A stretch of DNA of 64,000 nucleotides from Pseudomonas sp. MMS21 TM103 (GCF_022132145.1 NZ_JAJISP010000002.1:186001-250000), one strand, 5' to 3'; shown: positions 35,755-45,290, numbered from the stretch's first letter. Made by a program: numbers and translations. The notes: a model not told the origin generated them from the letters alone.

Positions 35755-38109
35755 TCAGCGGGTCTCGCGGTTGCAGACCAGCAGCGAGGCGATGGCCGGC
35801 AGCAGCACCAGCGCGCCGATCATGTTCCAGATAAACAGCAGCACCAGCAGCAGGCCCATGTCGGCCTGGAACTTCAGCGCCGAGAAGGACCAGGTGGCGA
35901 CACCCACGGCCAGGGTCAGGCCGGTGAAGGCAATCGAGGTGCCGGTGGTCTTCAGCGCCTCGAAGTAGGCCGCCTGGAACTTCAGGCCCTGGTGCAGGAA
36001 GCCTTCCATACGGCTGTACAGGTAGATGCCGTAGTCCACGCCAATACCCACGCCGAGAGCGATCACCGGCAGCGTGGCGATCTTCACCCCCAGGCCCATC
36101 TGCGCCATCACCGCCTCGCACAGCACGGTGGAGAGGTACAGCGGCGCCATCAGGGCGATGGTCACCTTGAGCGACTTGAACTCCCACCACACCACCAGCG
36201 AGATGATCACGAACACCAGGATCAGCATCTGCTTCTCGGAAACCTTGATGACCATGTTGGTGGCTGCTTCGATACCGGCGTTGCCCGCGGCCTGGAGGAT
36301 CTCGATCTCGCCGGTTTCGTACTGCTTGCTGAAGGCCTCCACGGCCTGGGCTACACGGCTCAGGGTCTCGGCCTTGTGGTCGCTCAGGTAGAGGTTGATC
36401 GGTGCCACGCTGCAGTTGGGATCGACAAACTCACTGGGCGCACCGGAGCGGGCGTTGTTCATGACGTACTGGTCGCGGGAGAACTCCGCCCATTTGGGGT
36501 TGCCCTCGTTACGCGCAAAGATCGAAAAGCGCATGTGGCCATACAGCGAAGCCACCGATTCCACGCCCTCGACATCGCGCAACGTCTGCTCCATCTGATT
36601 GGCCAGATCCGCGGCCGCGAAACGCGAGCACTGCTCCTGCGGGGTCTTGAACATCACCACATAGACGTCAGTGCTGGTGGTGTAGTGCTTGAGCAAATAG
36701 GCATTATCGCGGTTATAGCGCGCCTCGGGACGGAACTCCGGTGCACCGACGTCGAGGTCACCGATCTTCAGATCGTGGCGGGCGTAGTAGCCCACCCCCA
36801 GCAGCACCAGACTGATGAGAATCAGTGGCATGGCGAAGCGCGGCTCCACCACCCGCGCCAGGCGACGGAATACCGGCCAGGAGGAATTGGCACGCTTTTG
36901 CTGCTGACGCATGCCACGCGCACTGACGCCAGCGTAGGACATCAACACCGGCAGCAGGAACATCTTGGTGAAGATGGCGACGAACACGCCGATGCTGGCG
37001 GTAACAGCCAGTTGCTGGATCACCCCGATATCGATCACCAGCAGGGTGATAAAGCCCACCGCGTCGGCCAGCAGCGCAGTGGTGCCGGGGATGAACAGGG
37101 CGCGGAAAGTACGCCGCGAGGCCTGGACCGGCGTACAGCCGTGGCCCATCTCGCTCATCATCAGGTTGATGTTCTGCACGGCATGACTGATGCCGATGGC
37201 GAAGATCAGGAACGGCACCAGGATCGAGTAAGGATCCAGGCCATAACCCAGCACACTGAGCAGGCCGAGCTGGCAGATCACCGTGAGCAGGCAGGTCAGC
37301 ACGGTCACGGCAGTGCTGCGCCAGCAATGGCAATAGAGGTACAGCAGCACGGTGATCAGGCCGACGGTGATGGCGAAGAACAATGCGATATCGGTGGCAG
37401 CCGCAATCAGGTCACCGATGATCTGGGCGAAGCCGATCACGCGGATGGTCACGCCCTGTGCGGCGAAGTGCTCGCGTACCTGGTTTTCCAAGGCCTGGGT
37501 GAAGCTACCGTAGTCCAGCGGCTTGCCGGTCTCCGGATCGACCTCCAGCAGTGGCACGCGGATAATGGTGGAGCGGAAGTCGTCGGCCACGTAGCTGCCG
37601 AGCATGTTGGCGCGCAGGATGTTCTGCCGCACCTGGGCCAGCGATTCCTCGCCGCCGTCGTAGCCGTCGGGAATGATCCGTCCGGCACGGACACCGTCGG
37701 TGGCCACCTCGGTCCACAGCGCGTTGGGTGTCCATAGTGACTTCAGGTTGCCGCGGTCGACGCCTGGCAGGTAGAAAATCCGGTCGCTGACCTCGCGCAG
37801 GGTTTCCATGTACTTCTTGGTAAAGATCTCGCCATCGGGATTCTCGACGACCACACGCAATACGTTACTTTGCGGACGCAGCACATCCTCGAACTTCAGA
37901 TAGTTCTGGATGAACGGATGGCTTGCCGGAATCATCCGGGTGAAGCTGGCATCTGGACGTATCTCCAGTGCCTTCCAGCCCAGCAGCAGCGAGGCGATAA
38001 GGAAGAAAGCCAGCACCAGCAAACGGTTATGGAACAGGGCTCGCTCGGTGAGGCTCACCAGGCGCTGCAGCGCGGATTCGCTGCGCACCAGCTCGGTCTG
38101 GGCGTTCAT
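35755..38109 (-). CDS. RND-superfamily exporter (MMPL/COG1033 type)
   Basis: 784 residues with two matching halves. Each half has one membrane span, a large periplasmic loop and a bundle of about five spans. FLIFAIGISHAVQNINLMMSE and ALGVGIGVDYGIYLYSRMEG are the paired span-4 motifs of the MMPL/HpnN-like group. Such proteins move lipids or hydrophobic molecules with proton force. Its start overlaps the stop of the YCF48-like gene (ATGA). In many genomes I remember, this trio with DUF1302 and DUF1329 goes with sterol, terpene or other hydrophobic substrate use. Confidence 0.87.
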   Translation of the reverse strand: MNAQTELVRSESALQRLVSLTERALFHNRLLVLAFFLIASLLLGWKALEIRPDASFTRMIPASHPFIQNYLKFEDVLRPQSNVLRVVVENPDGEIFTKKYMETLREVSDRIFYLPGVDRGNLKSLWTPNALWTEVATDGVRAGRIIPDGYDGGEESLAQVRQNILRANMLGSYVADDFRSTIIRVPLLEVDPETGKPLDYGSFTQALENQVREHFAAQGVTIRVIGFAQIIGDLIAAATDIALFFAITVGLITVLLYLYCHCWRSTAVTVLTCLLTVICQLGLLSVLGYGLDPYSILVPFLIFAIGISHAVQNINLMMSEMGHGCTPVQASRRTFRALFIPGTTALLADAVGFITLLVIDIGVIQQLAVTASIGVFVAIFTKMFLLPVLMSYAGVSARGMRQQQKRANSSWPVFRRLARVVEPRFAMPLILISLVLLGVGYYARHDLKIGDLDVGAPEFRPEARYNRDNAYLLKHYTTSTDVYVVMFKTPQEQCSRFAAADLANQMEQTLRDVEGVESVASLYGHMRFSIFARNEGNPKWAEFSRDQYVMNNARSGAPSEFVDPNCSVAPINLYLSDHKAETLSRVAQAVEAFSKQYETGEIEILQAAGNAGIEAATNMVIKVSEKQMLILVFVIISLVVWWEFKSLKVTIALMAPLYLSTVLCEAVMAQMGLGVKIATLPVIALGVGIGVDYGIYLYSRMEGFLHQGLKFQAAYFEALKTTGTSIAFTGLTLAVGVATWSFSALKFQADMGLLLVLLFIWNMIGALVLLPAIASLLVCNRETR

Positions 38110-39230
38110 TGCAGTTGCTCCGTGAGTGCAGCGCGAGACAAAAATTGCAGGCCGTCATTGCCGACCAGCGCCAGCTCCTCCTGACTGAAGGAAGCCACGC
38201 CCAGCAGGGCAGTCTTATCCGGCGCCTGCCAACGCTTGAAGTCTTGCCCGTCCTGGCTGACCAATAGCACGCCGCCCTGGCCGACGAGCAGCAGCGTGCC
38301 GTCGCTCAGTTCGTCGGCGCCATACAGGCTGGCGCGCACTGGCAGAGTGACGCTCTGCCAGTTCTGTCCTTGGTCGCGACTGAGCAGCAGCGTTCCGCCG
38401 AAGCCAAGGGCAAGCAGACGGCCGTCAGCCACTTGCAGCAGCTTGTATAGCGAGGCATCGGTGAGTTTTCTGACTGGCTCCCAGGTCTGGCCGCCATCGC
38501 TTGAGCGATGCACACGCCCCCCCTCACCAGCAACCAGCAGGCTGCCGTCGGCAAGACCGAGAACCGTGTTCAGGTGCAGTCGCTCGGGATTTTCCAGGGT
38601 AGAGACGAATGTCCAGTTCTGCCCACCGTCTCGGGTGTGCACGATCATGCCGTAGGCACCCACTGCCCAACCTTCCTGGGCGCTGCGGAACCATACGTCG
38701 AGCAGTGGCCGTGAAGGGCCTGCCTCGACACCTGCCCTGGCGTCATCGACCGCGAAATAGGCGTTATCCAGCGCCGTGCTCAGCGCGTCATCATCGGGTG
38801 CAGCAGCACTGGCCTCCTCCAGACGCGCCACCTCGGACTCTGCCCAATCCAGCATCAGCTTACCGATGGCACGACCGTCGAGTTGCTTGCTCCAGCTCTT
38901 CCCCGCGTCCGTGCTGTGCAGGATCACACCGTCATGGCCCACAGCCCAGCCGAACTTGTCATCGACAAAATGCACGGCCGTGAGCAGAAGATCGACCGGG
39001 ACTTGAGACTGCTCGAGCGAGCCACCAGCACCTTGCACGAGAACATGGCCGCTGGCACCGACCATGACCATGTCATCGCCAACGCGCTGCAGGTCCGTCA
39101 GTGGAGATTGGGCCGCCAGCGGTGACATGCGCGACGGACGTTCGAGGCGATCGGGTAGCCCGGCCGCGACGACCGGCAGCGCTACCAGCGCGCCCAGCAA
39201 CGGCAGCAGGGAAGCAAATTTGGCCTTCAT
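38106..39230 (-). CDS. YCF48/BNR-repeat periplasmic protein
   Basis: 374 residues with a signal peptide (SLLPLLGALVALPVVAAG). The rest is a beta-propeller with repeats such as FGWAVGHDGVILHSTDAGKS and EGWAVGAYGMIVHTRDGGQN, typical of YCF48-like photosynthesis-II-stability folds used in bacteria as assembly or accessory factors. Its gene overlaps the RND gene by four bases, so the two are translated together and may form a complex. ATG 39230 is chosen because it opens the signal peptide, though the ribosome binding site is weak. Confidence 0.82.
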   Translation of the reverse strand: MKAKFASLLPLLGALVALPVVAAGLPDRLERPSRMSPLAAQSPLTDLQRVGDDMVMVGASGHVLVQGAGGSLEQSQVPVDLLLTAVHFVDDKFGWAVGHDGVILHSTDAGKSWSKQLDGRAIGKLMLDWAESEVARLEEASAAAPDDDALSTALDNAYFAVDDARAGVEAGPSRPLLDVWFRSAQEGWAVGAYGMIVHTRDGGQNWTFVSTLENPERLHLNTVLGLADGSLLVAGEGGRVHRSSDGGQTWEPVRKLTDASLYKLLQVADGRLLALGFGGTLLLSRDQGQNWQSVTLPVRASLYGADELSDGTLLLVGQGGVLLVSQDGQDFKRWQAPDKTALLGVASFSQEELALVGNDGLQFLSRAALTEQLQ

Positions 39231-39300
39231 TGCACGTAATCTCAAAAAAAGGGGGCACGGGACGCAGGTTCCCTGCCCCAAAGCATGAAGTAACTCGATG

Positions 39301-39331
39301 GACCTGCCTCGCCCAACGGGCGAGGCAGGTC
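39301..39331. repeat. perfect hairpin inside the envelope operon
   Basis: A 14-bp perfect stem (39301-39314 with 39318-39331) with an AAC loop, between the DUF1329 and YCF48-like genes. There is no T run on either strand, so it is better read as an mRNA stability or partial-termination element than as a full terminator. Confidence 0.7.
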
Positions 39332-39335
39332 AAGG

Positions 39336-40685
39336 TCAACGGCCGGCGCGACGCAGCGCGGCAGCGCTGAAGTCCTTGAGCGTGGCCTTAAGGCCGAACG
39401 TATACGGCTTCTCTTCGTTCCCCAGGCCGTAGACGATGTAGCGACGGGCCTGCAGGTCATAGGACAGGTCGCTGACCAGGAGCGAGGAAAGCACGTCATA
39501 GCGTTGCAGGCTGTGCGACTCCTGCAGGCGCCACAGCTCGCCACGACCGTCGTACAGATCAACTGCGAGGATCTGCCAGCCGTCCTCATCCACGTAGAAC
39601 ACGCGCTTGGCGTAGATGTGACGCTCACCCGGCTTCAGGCTTGCCTCGACCACCCAGACGCGGTGCGGCTCGTAACGCACCAGATCCTGATTGAGGTGGT
39701 TGGTCTGGATGATCTGGTCGTACTTCAGCGAAGTGTCGGCCAGTTTGTAGGTGTTGTAAGGCACCAACATTTCCTTCTTGCCCACCAACTTCCAGTCGTA
39801 CTTGTCCAGCGCACCGTTGAACACGTCGACCATGTCGGTGGTGCGCAGACCGTCCGCGGTGGCCACCGGGTTGTCGTAGGACACCTGCGGAGCACGCAGT
39901 ACGCGACGCTGGCCCGGGTTGTACTGCCAGGCCAGACGCGACTCGGCGGCCTGGTTCATTGGCTCATGCACCAGGGTCTGCAGACCCGCCACCGACTCCG
40001 GCGCGACGACCTTGTCCAGGTAGTAGAACAGGCGGTTCGGCTCCGGGTTACCCATCGCCCAGGCCATGACCAGCTTTGCCTCGCGGCGCACCGGGGTGAA
40101 GCTGCCGTTGGACTGAACCACCATCTCGGTCGGGTGGTACTCGTAACCGCTGGTGCGGTAGCGCACCAGGTGGTTGAACATCACTTCGTTGCCCGACTTG
40201 GGAATCGGGAAAGGCACCGAGGTGGACTGATAGCCAACCAGGCCCTGGCCGCCCGGCGCCAGATCGATCTGGGTCGCTTCCTTGGCAATCTTGTCGTATT
40301 CGGCCTGCGGCAGTGCCGCGGTACGGTGGCTCGGGTAGACGTCCATCTTGTAGCTGGGGTACTTCTCCAGCATCGCCTTGTGGCCGACCGTCAGCTGCTC
40401 GGCGTACTGCCCCATGTTGGCCGCGGTCACGGTGTACAGCGGCTTCTCGTTGGCAAACGGGTCGACATAACCCTTGTCGGCGCTGTAGCCAGCCGGCGGC
40501 TGGGTGATACCGCCATCCCAGGCGGGGATGGTGCCCGAGGCATTGCCGGCCTTTTCGGCACCGACCGGAGTCAGATCCTGGCCCAGACGGGCCGCTTCGC
40601 TGGCATCGATCTTGGCCAGGGCCTGACCGCTGGCCAGGCAGAACAGACCGCTCAGAATAGCGGCGGAAAGCAGATTCTTTTTCAT
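39336..40685 (-). CDS. DUF1329 outer-membrane/periplasmic protein
   Basis: 449 residues, signal peptide (NLLSAAILSGLFCLASGQALA), then the DUF1329 family pattern: LGQDLTPVGAEKAGN, PAWDGGITQPPAGY, and the lipoprotein-carrier-like fold downstream (RVWVVEASLKPGERHIYAKR, YVDEDGWQILAVDLYDG). DUF1329 proteins resemble LolA/LolB-type lipid carriers and nearly always occur with DUF1302. GAGG lies six bases before ATG 40685. The gene starts 14 bases after the DUF1302 stop. Confidence 0.88.
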   Translation of the reverse strand: MKKNLLSAAILSGLFCLASGQALAKIDASEAARLGQDLTPVGAEKAGNASGTIPAWDGGITQPPAGYSADKGYVDPFANEKPLYTVTAANMGQYAEQLTVGHKAMLEKYPSYKMDVYPSHRTAALPQAEYDKIAKEATQIDLAPGGQGLVGYQSTSVPFPIPKSGNEVMFNHLVRYRTSGYEYHPTEMVVQSNGSFTPVRREAKLVMAWAMGNPEPNRLFYYLDKVVAPESVAGLQTLVHEPMNQAAESRLAWQYNPGQRRVLRAPQVSYDNPVATADGLRTTDMVDVFNGALDKYDWKLVGKKEMLVPYNTYKLADTSLKYDQIIQTNHLNQDLVRYEPHRVWVVEASLKPGERHIYAKRVFYVDEDGWQILAVDLYDGRGELWRLQESHSLQRYDVLSSLLVSDLSYDLQARRYIVYGLGNEEKPYTFGLKATLKDFSAAALRRAGR

Positions 40686-40699
40686 AGCAAACCTCATGA

Positions 40700-42559
40700 T
40701 CAGAAGCCCATACGCAGGCTGAGGGCGACGAAGTCGCGGTCGGTCGCACCCCAAGGCGTGTTGCCGGTACCGGCCCAGGACAGCTCGGCGGAGTATTTCT
40801 GCAGGTAGTCGGCCTTGACGCCGACCGAGCCGAGGAGACGGTCTTCGACGAAGTTGCCGTCGTAGGACCAGCCCTTGACGTCATGACCGAAGGCGACGAA
40901 CGGCGAGAGGTTGACCCCGGCGAACACGTTCGAATAGCTCAACTGGCCACGCACGCGATAGCCCCAGGAGAAGGCGGTGGCGTTGCCATCCTTGGAGCAG
41001 GCGTACTTTTGATATTTCGCTGTGACTAGCGCATTACAGGCAACAGTGTTTCCGTCGGAGAGATCGGAGCCATACAGGTCGCCCTTGATATAGCGGCGCT
41101 CATCCAGCCCTGGCATATCGTGCACGTACTTGGCAGCCACTTCGCCGATCAGGCTCAGGTTGTCGGCACCCAGTACCTGAGGGAAGGACTTGATAAAGCC
41201 CAATGACATCTGCGAGATCTTGCGCCGGTCATAGCCGTTGTACACCGAGCCCGGTGCGGCATTGATCGCATCCTCACCCAAGGTGGTGCCAAAGAACTGG
41301 CTCTGCGCATCGCTGAGCAAGGCGAAGGCCGGGATCAGGTCGCCGGTAGCCAACTGGATCGGCTGATTGGGCCGGTAGCTGTACTCACCGAATACCGAGG
41401 TGCCCAGAATGTTGCTCGAAAAACTCAGGCCATAAATGCGGATGTCTTCGGCGTAATCGGCAAAGTACTGGACGTTGCTATCCTGCTGGCCGGCCTGCCA
41501 GCCCGCACCCGTATCGTTACGCGAGTTGGTGAGCACACTGGCATTGGGCGTGCGCGAGTGGATGTTCATCGCATAGGCGCCGAACTCGGTACCGATGCTG
41601 TCGGCGAAGTAACGGAAGGCCACGCCAAACTGGCCCTCGTCTTTCGCATCGTTGTCCTTGCCGCGGCGGATGATCAGGTCGGCAGGGCCATAGGCGACAT
41701 CGTCCGCCACGGGTCCCAGGGGCACACCAAAGCAGCCATCCTGGTCACCGGTGATGTAGTCGTTGGCCGCAAAGTAGGTGCCGCAACCTTCCAGCACGGT
41801 CTTGCGCCATTTCAACTGGTAGAACGCTTCCATACTCAGGGCGTCGGTCAGGCCGAGGTTGAAGTAGGCGATGGGCACCGGCAGCAGGGCTTCCTTGAGC
41901 TGCGAACCGGGACGACGAAAGGCCGCAACGTCGATCGGGTTGATCGAGTTGATGCCGTTCTGGAAGAACAGCCCCTCGCCCCAGCTAACTACCTGGTTAC
42001 CCACGCGGACATGCAGAGGGTGTTCGGCAATCTCGAAGTCGCCAAACACGTAGGCATCGAGCAGGGAAGCGCCCTGGAACTTGGCCAGTCTGTCGAAGTT
42101 GCTGTCATCGAGCTTGCTGTCGTGCTGGTAGCCGTTGGCCGAATGGCCGTAATCCACCTTGTTGTTGCTCAGGCTGTAGTCATACCAGGCCTTGCCACGC
42201 ACGAAGGCACCGTAGTTGTGCCAGTTCAACTCCACTTCGCCCAACAGGGTAATCGGAGACGAGACGATGTCGTGCTTGCGGTAGTTCAGGCGGCTGTCGT
42301 CGATGGTACGAGCACCCCCGGGGTTACTCCCGGTCCGACCGATGCTGGCCGCATCACGTTGATTGATGTAGTTGCCATCTGCATCTTCGGCACTCCAGAG
42401 AGTACCGACGCTGAGGCTGCCGTTATAGCGACCACTGACTTCACCCAGGTCGAATTCGCCAGCGAATGCCTGATGCGAGATGGCCAGAGCCAGTGGAGTG
42501 AGTACGGTTCCAGCCAGCAAGTTGCGGGCGCGGGCGGTTAGGCCCAGTGATGAGGTCAT
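40700..42559 (-). CDS. DUF1302 outer-membrane beta-barrel protein
   Basis: 619 residues. After a signal peptide (TVLTPLALAISHQAFA) the chain shows the alternating pattern of a beta-barrel. Family blocks include FDLGEVSGRYNGSLSVGTLW, RVGNQVVSWGEGLFFQNGIN, and a C-terminal aromatic end (SLRMGF). DUF1302 proteins are probable outer-membrane channels or carriers for hydrophobic compounds. The start at 42559 is supported by GGAGGG; the frame extends 150 bases further upstream into the promoter. First gene of the five-gene envelope operon, behind operator site E. Confidence 0.88.
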   Translation of the reverse strand: MTSSLGLTARARNLLAGTVLTPLALAISHQAFAGEFDLGEVSGRYNGSLSVGTLWSAEDADGNYINQRDAASIGRTGSNPGGARTIDDSRLNYRKHDIVSSPITLLGEVELNWHNYGAFVRGKAWYDYSLSNNKVDYGHSANGYQHDSKLDDSNFDRLAKFQGASLLDAYVFGDFEIAEHPLHVRVGNQVVSWGEGLFFQNGINSINPIDVAAFRRPGSQLKEALLPVPIAYFNLGLTDALSMEAFYQLKWRKTVLEGCGTYFAANDYITGDQDGCFGVPLGPVADDVAYGPADLIIRRGKDNDAKDEGQFGVAFRYFADSIGTEFGAYAMNIHSRTPNASVLTNSRNDTGAGWQAGQQDSNVQYFADYAEDIRIYGLSFSSNILGTSVFGEYSYRPNQPIQLATGDLIPAFALLSDAQSQFFGTTLGEDAINAAPGSVYNGYDRRKISQMSLGFIKSFPQVLGADNLSLIGEVAAKYVHDMPGLDERRYIKGDLYGSDLSDGNTVACNALVTAKYQKYACSKDGNATAFSWGYRVRGQLSYSNVFAGVNLSPFVAFGHDVKGWSYDGNFVEDRLLGSVGVKADYLQKYSAELSWAGTGNTPWGATDRDFVALSLRMGF

Positions 42560-43267
42560 GGAGCACCCTCCGATTGTTGTTATTAGGGTGGCTCTGGGCG
42601 GAATCGACTGAGCGACTCTGATGCGTGAATTTTCCGCATCACCAGAGAACCCGATCATGGATCCAACCCCCGGGCCATAACTTGTCAAACCACGCCATAT
42701 TGCTGACATTTAACGCATCAAACCCCAACCGAGGACTCACCCCAGCGGTGCCTGCGAACCGCCTGCAAATCAGCTGCAGCCACTCTTGCAGATGGCCACA
42801 CGAACTCCCCTCGCCCCCTACAACAGAGCGTTCTGAGTCTTCGCCAGAGATCAAGGAACCGGCATCATCTACCGCGCATGGGCAGGGACTGGATTGCATG
42901 CTTGGGCAGCAGCGGCTATCGATACCGATCAGGCGATACCCATGCACCTGCGGCCTTCGCAGGTCTTGGACGGGCGGCGCGCTGGCAGGATCGGCAGCAC
43001 CGACAGACAAGGCAGCCTGCAAGAGGCACCAGGCGAGGGATCATCGGCTTCGTCAGTCGAGGTCCTGGCTCGTGCCATCGACAACCGCACAGAGTCAGGG
43101 CAAGCCCTCGATGGCCCGACAGCAAACAGTCCATTCGCCACTTGCGCCAGCGGCAGGGCTGCCCCGCCGGGGAGCAAGGAGCTAGGCCCATTTCGAACCT
43201 GAAGGGGGGGAAAGCGGCCAACCCGGCATTGCTGTTGCCCTTGCCGGAAAATTGCCCGTGAACGATG
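42560..43267. other. long intergenic region with operator E
   Basis: About 700 bases without a credible gene. The DUF1302 leader and site E occupy 42560-42718. The stretch 42730-43260 has only short overlapping frames on both strands, none with a ribosome binding site or a family pattern; a G7 run lies near 43203. A decayed gene cannot be excluded. Confidence 0.45.
42654..42718 (-). promoter_or_regulatory. operator site E and -10 (shared AraC-type motif)
   Basis: On the minus strand: half-site 1 ATGCGTTAAATGTCAGC (42702-42718), half-site 2 TGGCGTGGTTTGACAAG (42681-42697), then CATGAT (42654-42659) after 21 bases. It lies 95 bases before the DUF1302 start. Confidence 0.7.
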
Positions 43268-43296
43268 AAAACGGGCGCCTATGCGCCCGTTTTTTG
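43268..43296. terminator. bidirectional hairpin terminator
   Basis: An 11-bp stem (43268-43278 with 43283-43293) with a CTAT loop, T6 on the plus strand and T4 on the minus strand, just after the sulfatase stop codon. Confidence 0.85.
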
Positions 43297-43298
43297 TT

Positions 43299-44843
43299 TC
43301 ATTGCGCCTGATAGCGCATGAACTTCTCCATCATCTGGTCGACGGTGAACGATGCCGGGCGCTGCCGCGGCGGGAACTCCTGGAAGGTGCTGAGGAACTG
43401 CTGAACCCTGATCATTGCCGGCATAGCGACGATGGGTGCTTTCTTGTCCCACCAGACGTTGTAACTGTTGGAGTCGGTGTCCGCGCGCTCGAACGGGTCG
43501 CGTCGCAGGTTGAAGACTTTGGGCGCACGCAGCTCCACGAACGGGTCACGCCAGACATCGAAGCGATGCGCGCGTTGCTCGGCGAAGACCACCTTCCAGT
43601 CACCATCGCGGACGGCCAGCAGCTTGCCGTCGTCGCTGAAATAGTAAAAGTCGGTACGCGGCGACTTCGGTTCCTTACCCTCCAGGTACGGCAGGAAGTT
43701 GTAACCATCGAGGTGCACCTTGAAGTTCGTGCCGCCGGCCTGATAGCCCTTGAGCAGCTGCTCCTTGACGTTGCTCACACCCGCCGCCGCCATCAGGGTT
43801 GGCAGCCAGTCCTGGTGCGACATGATCTCGTTGGATACGCTATTGGGCTTGATGTGATTCGGCCAGCGCACGACCGCGGGCACGCGGAAGCCACCCTCCC
43901 AGTTGGTGTTCTTCTCACCGCGGAACGGGGTGATGCCCGCATCCGGCCACTGGTTGAAGTGCACGCCGTTGTCGGTGGAATAGATGACGATGGTGTTGTC
44001 GGCAATACCGAGGTCATCGATCTTGCTCAGCAGCTGACCGACATGCCCATCGTGTTCAACCATGCCATCGTTGTAGAAGTCCTGCCCAGACTTGCCTGCC
44101 ACCTTCTCGCTGATGTGGGTGTAGTAGTGCATCCGCGTAGAGTTGAACCAGACGAAGAACGGCTTGTCGGCCTTGGCCGCGCGATCCATGAAGTCGAGCG
44201 AGGCGCCGAGAAACTCTTCGTCGATGGTCTCCATGCGCTTCTTGGTCAGCGGCCCCAGATCCTCGACCTTGCCATCGGCGCTGCTCCGGATCACGCCGCG
44301 CGGGCGAATAATTTTGTCGATGGCCGGATTCTTGGTCCAGTCCGGATCCTCGGGACCCTCCTCGGCGTTGAGGTGGTAGAGGTTGCCGAAAAACTCGTCG
44401 AAACCATGGTTGGTCGGCAGGTACTCGTCGCGGTCGCCCAGGTGGTTCTTGCCGAACTGCCCCGAGGTGTAGCCCAGTGGTTTGAGCAGCTCGGCCAGGG
44501 TCGGATCTTCGGGCTTCAGGCCCACGGGTGCGCCAGGCAAACCGACCTTGGTAAGCCCTGTACGCACAGGGTGCTGACCAGTGATAAAGGCCGAACGGCC
44601 AGCGGTGCAACTCTGTTCACCGTAGTAGTCGGTGAACATCACGCCTTCGTTGGCGATACGATCGATGTTGGGCGTCGGATAACCCATCATGCCGTGGCTG
44701 TACTTGCTGATATTAGTGATGCCGATGTCATCGCCAAAGATCACCACAATGTTCGGCTTGTTCGCGGCAACCGCGACCGATGCCATGCAGGCCGAGGCCA
44801 AGAGCATGACGGTGCTGCACCAGCGCTTGAGCTGTGTTCCCAT
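43299..44843 (-). CDS. periplasmic sulfatase, CTAGR type
   Basis: 514 residues with a signal peptide (STVMLLASACMASVAVA). The metal site is GDDIG (37-41). Cys79 in SCTAGRSAFITG fits the CxAxR variant of the formylglycine motif. GYTSGQFGKNHLGDRDEYLP and YSTDNGVHFNQWPDAG supply further active-site residues. It differs clearly from the other two sulfatases in the island, so it probably acts on another ester or position. ATG 44843 has AGGGG upstream; ATG 44867 has none. It lies 124 bases after the 48-residue peptide gene and is probably driven by operator H. Confidence 0.87.
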   Translation of the reverse strand: MGTQLKRWCSTVMLLASACMASVAVAANKPNIVVIFGDDIGITNISKYSHGMMGYPTPNIDRIANEGVMFTDYYGEQSCTAGRSAFITGQHPVRTGLTKVGLPGAPVGLKPEDPTLAELLKPLGYTSGQFGKNHLGDRDEYLPTNHGFDEFFGNLYHLNAEEGPEDPDWTKNPAIDKIIRPRGVIRSSADGKVEDLGPLTKKRMETIDEEFLGASLDFMDRAAKADKPFFVWFNSTRMHYYTHISEKVAGKSGQDFYNDGMVEHDGHVGQLLSKIDDLGIADNTIVIYSTDNGVHFNQWPDAGITPFRGEKNTNWEGGFRVPAVVRWPNHIKPNSVSNEIMSHQDWLPTLMAAAGVSNVKEQLLKGYQAGGTNFKVHLDGYNFLPYLEGKEPKSPRTDFYYFSDDGKLLAVRDGDWKVVFAEQRAHRFDVWRDPFVELRAPKVFNLRRDPFERADTDSNSYNVWWDKKAPIVAMPAMIRVQQFLSTFQEFPPRQRPASFTVDQMMEKFMRYQAQ

Positions 44844-44967
44844 TTTGTTCACCCCTAGGGTTCTCATTCTGATTGTTGTTCGAGAGTGGCGCCGCGACTT
44901 CGCACATAAGGGCAAGCGTAGCCGACAAGATCAGCTCGCCCAGCGCCAACGGCTGAAGCCCAGTCGG

Positions 44968-45114
44968 TCAGTAATACCTGAAGACCTCACCGATAGTGGC
45001 GACTGGAATTCCCACCGGGGGGCTGGCCACACTCATTGGGGTAGGCCGAGTGGTGAGGTAGGCAGTGCCGGCGATCAAAGCCACGGCCAGGCAGACGAGC
45101 AGGATTGGACGCAT
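44968..45114 (-). CDS. 48-residue single-span membrane peptide
   Basis: A short gene on the minus strand: 48 codons and TGA, with GGAGG six bases before the ATG. The N terminus MRPILLVCLAVALIAGTAYL is a membrane anchor or signal peptide. The tail, about 28 residues, is rich in Pro, Val and Thr and ends in VFRYY. No family is recognised. It lies between operator site H (its -10 is 61 bases upstream) and the sulfatase gene, so it would be the first gene of that transcript. It may be a small membrane partner or a leader peptide. Confidence 0.6.
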   Translation of the reverse strand: MRPILLVCLAVALIAGTAYLTTRPTPMSVASPPVGIPVATIGEVFRYY

Positions 45115-45175
45115 TGGTAACCTCCGTCATCCGGCCTTGAACCGAATGCAGTGTCTTTTGTTCTTGGAAGCTTTG

Positions 45176-45239
45176 ATTCTGGTCGCCGCCAAGCCAGAAA
45201 ACTTTGCAGATAGCGCCATAATCCATACCTGTCATACCT
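45176..45239 (-). promoter_or_regulatory. operator site H and -10 (shared AraC-type motif)
   Basis: On the minus strand: half-site 1 AGGTATGACAGGTATGG (45223-45239), half-site 2 TGGCGCTATCTGCAAAG (45202-45218), a 20-base spacer and CAGAAT (45176-45181). It faces the 48-residue peptide gene and the sulfatase. Confidence 0.68.
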
Positions 45240-45290
45240 GCAAACAGACGTTGGTCGCCTTGCCTCACTGGATCACGCCCTCCCCACCAC

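Noticed and set aside
42730..43260. Short overlapping frames in the gap before the CTAGR sulfatase
   Set aside because: Both strands have frames of about 100 codons with no start signals or family pattern; typical of GC-rich non-coding DNA.
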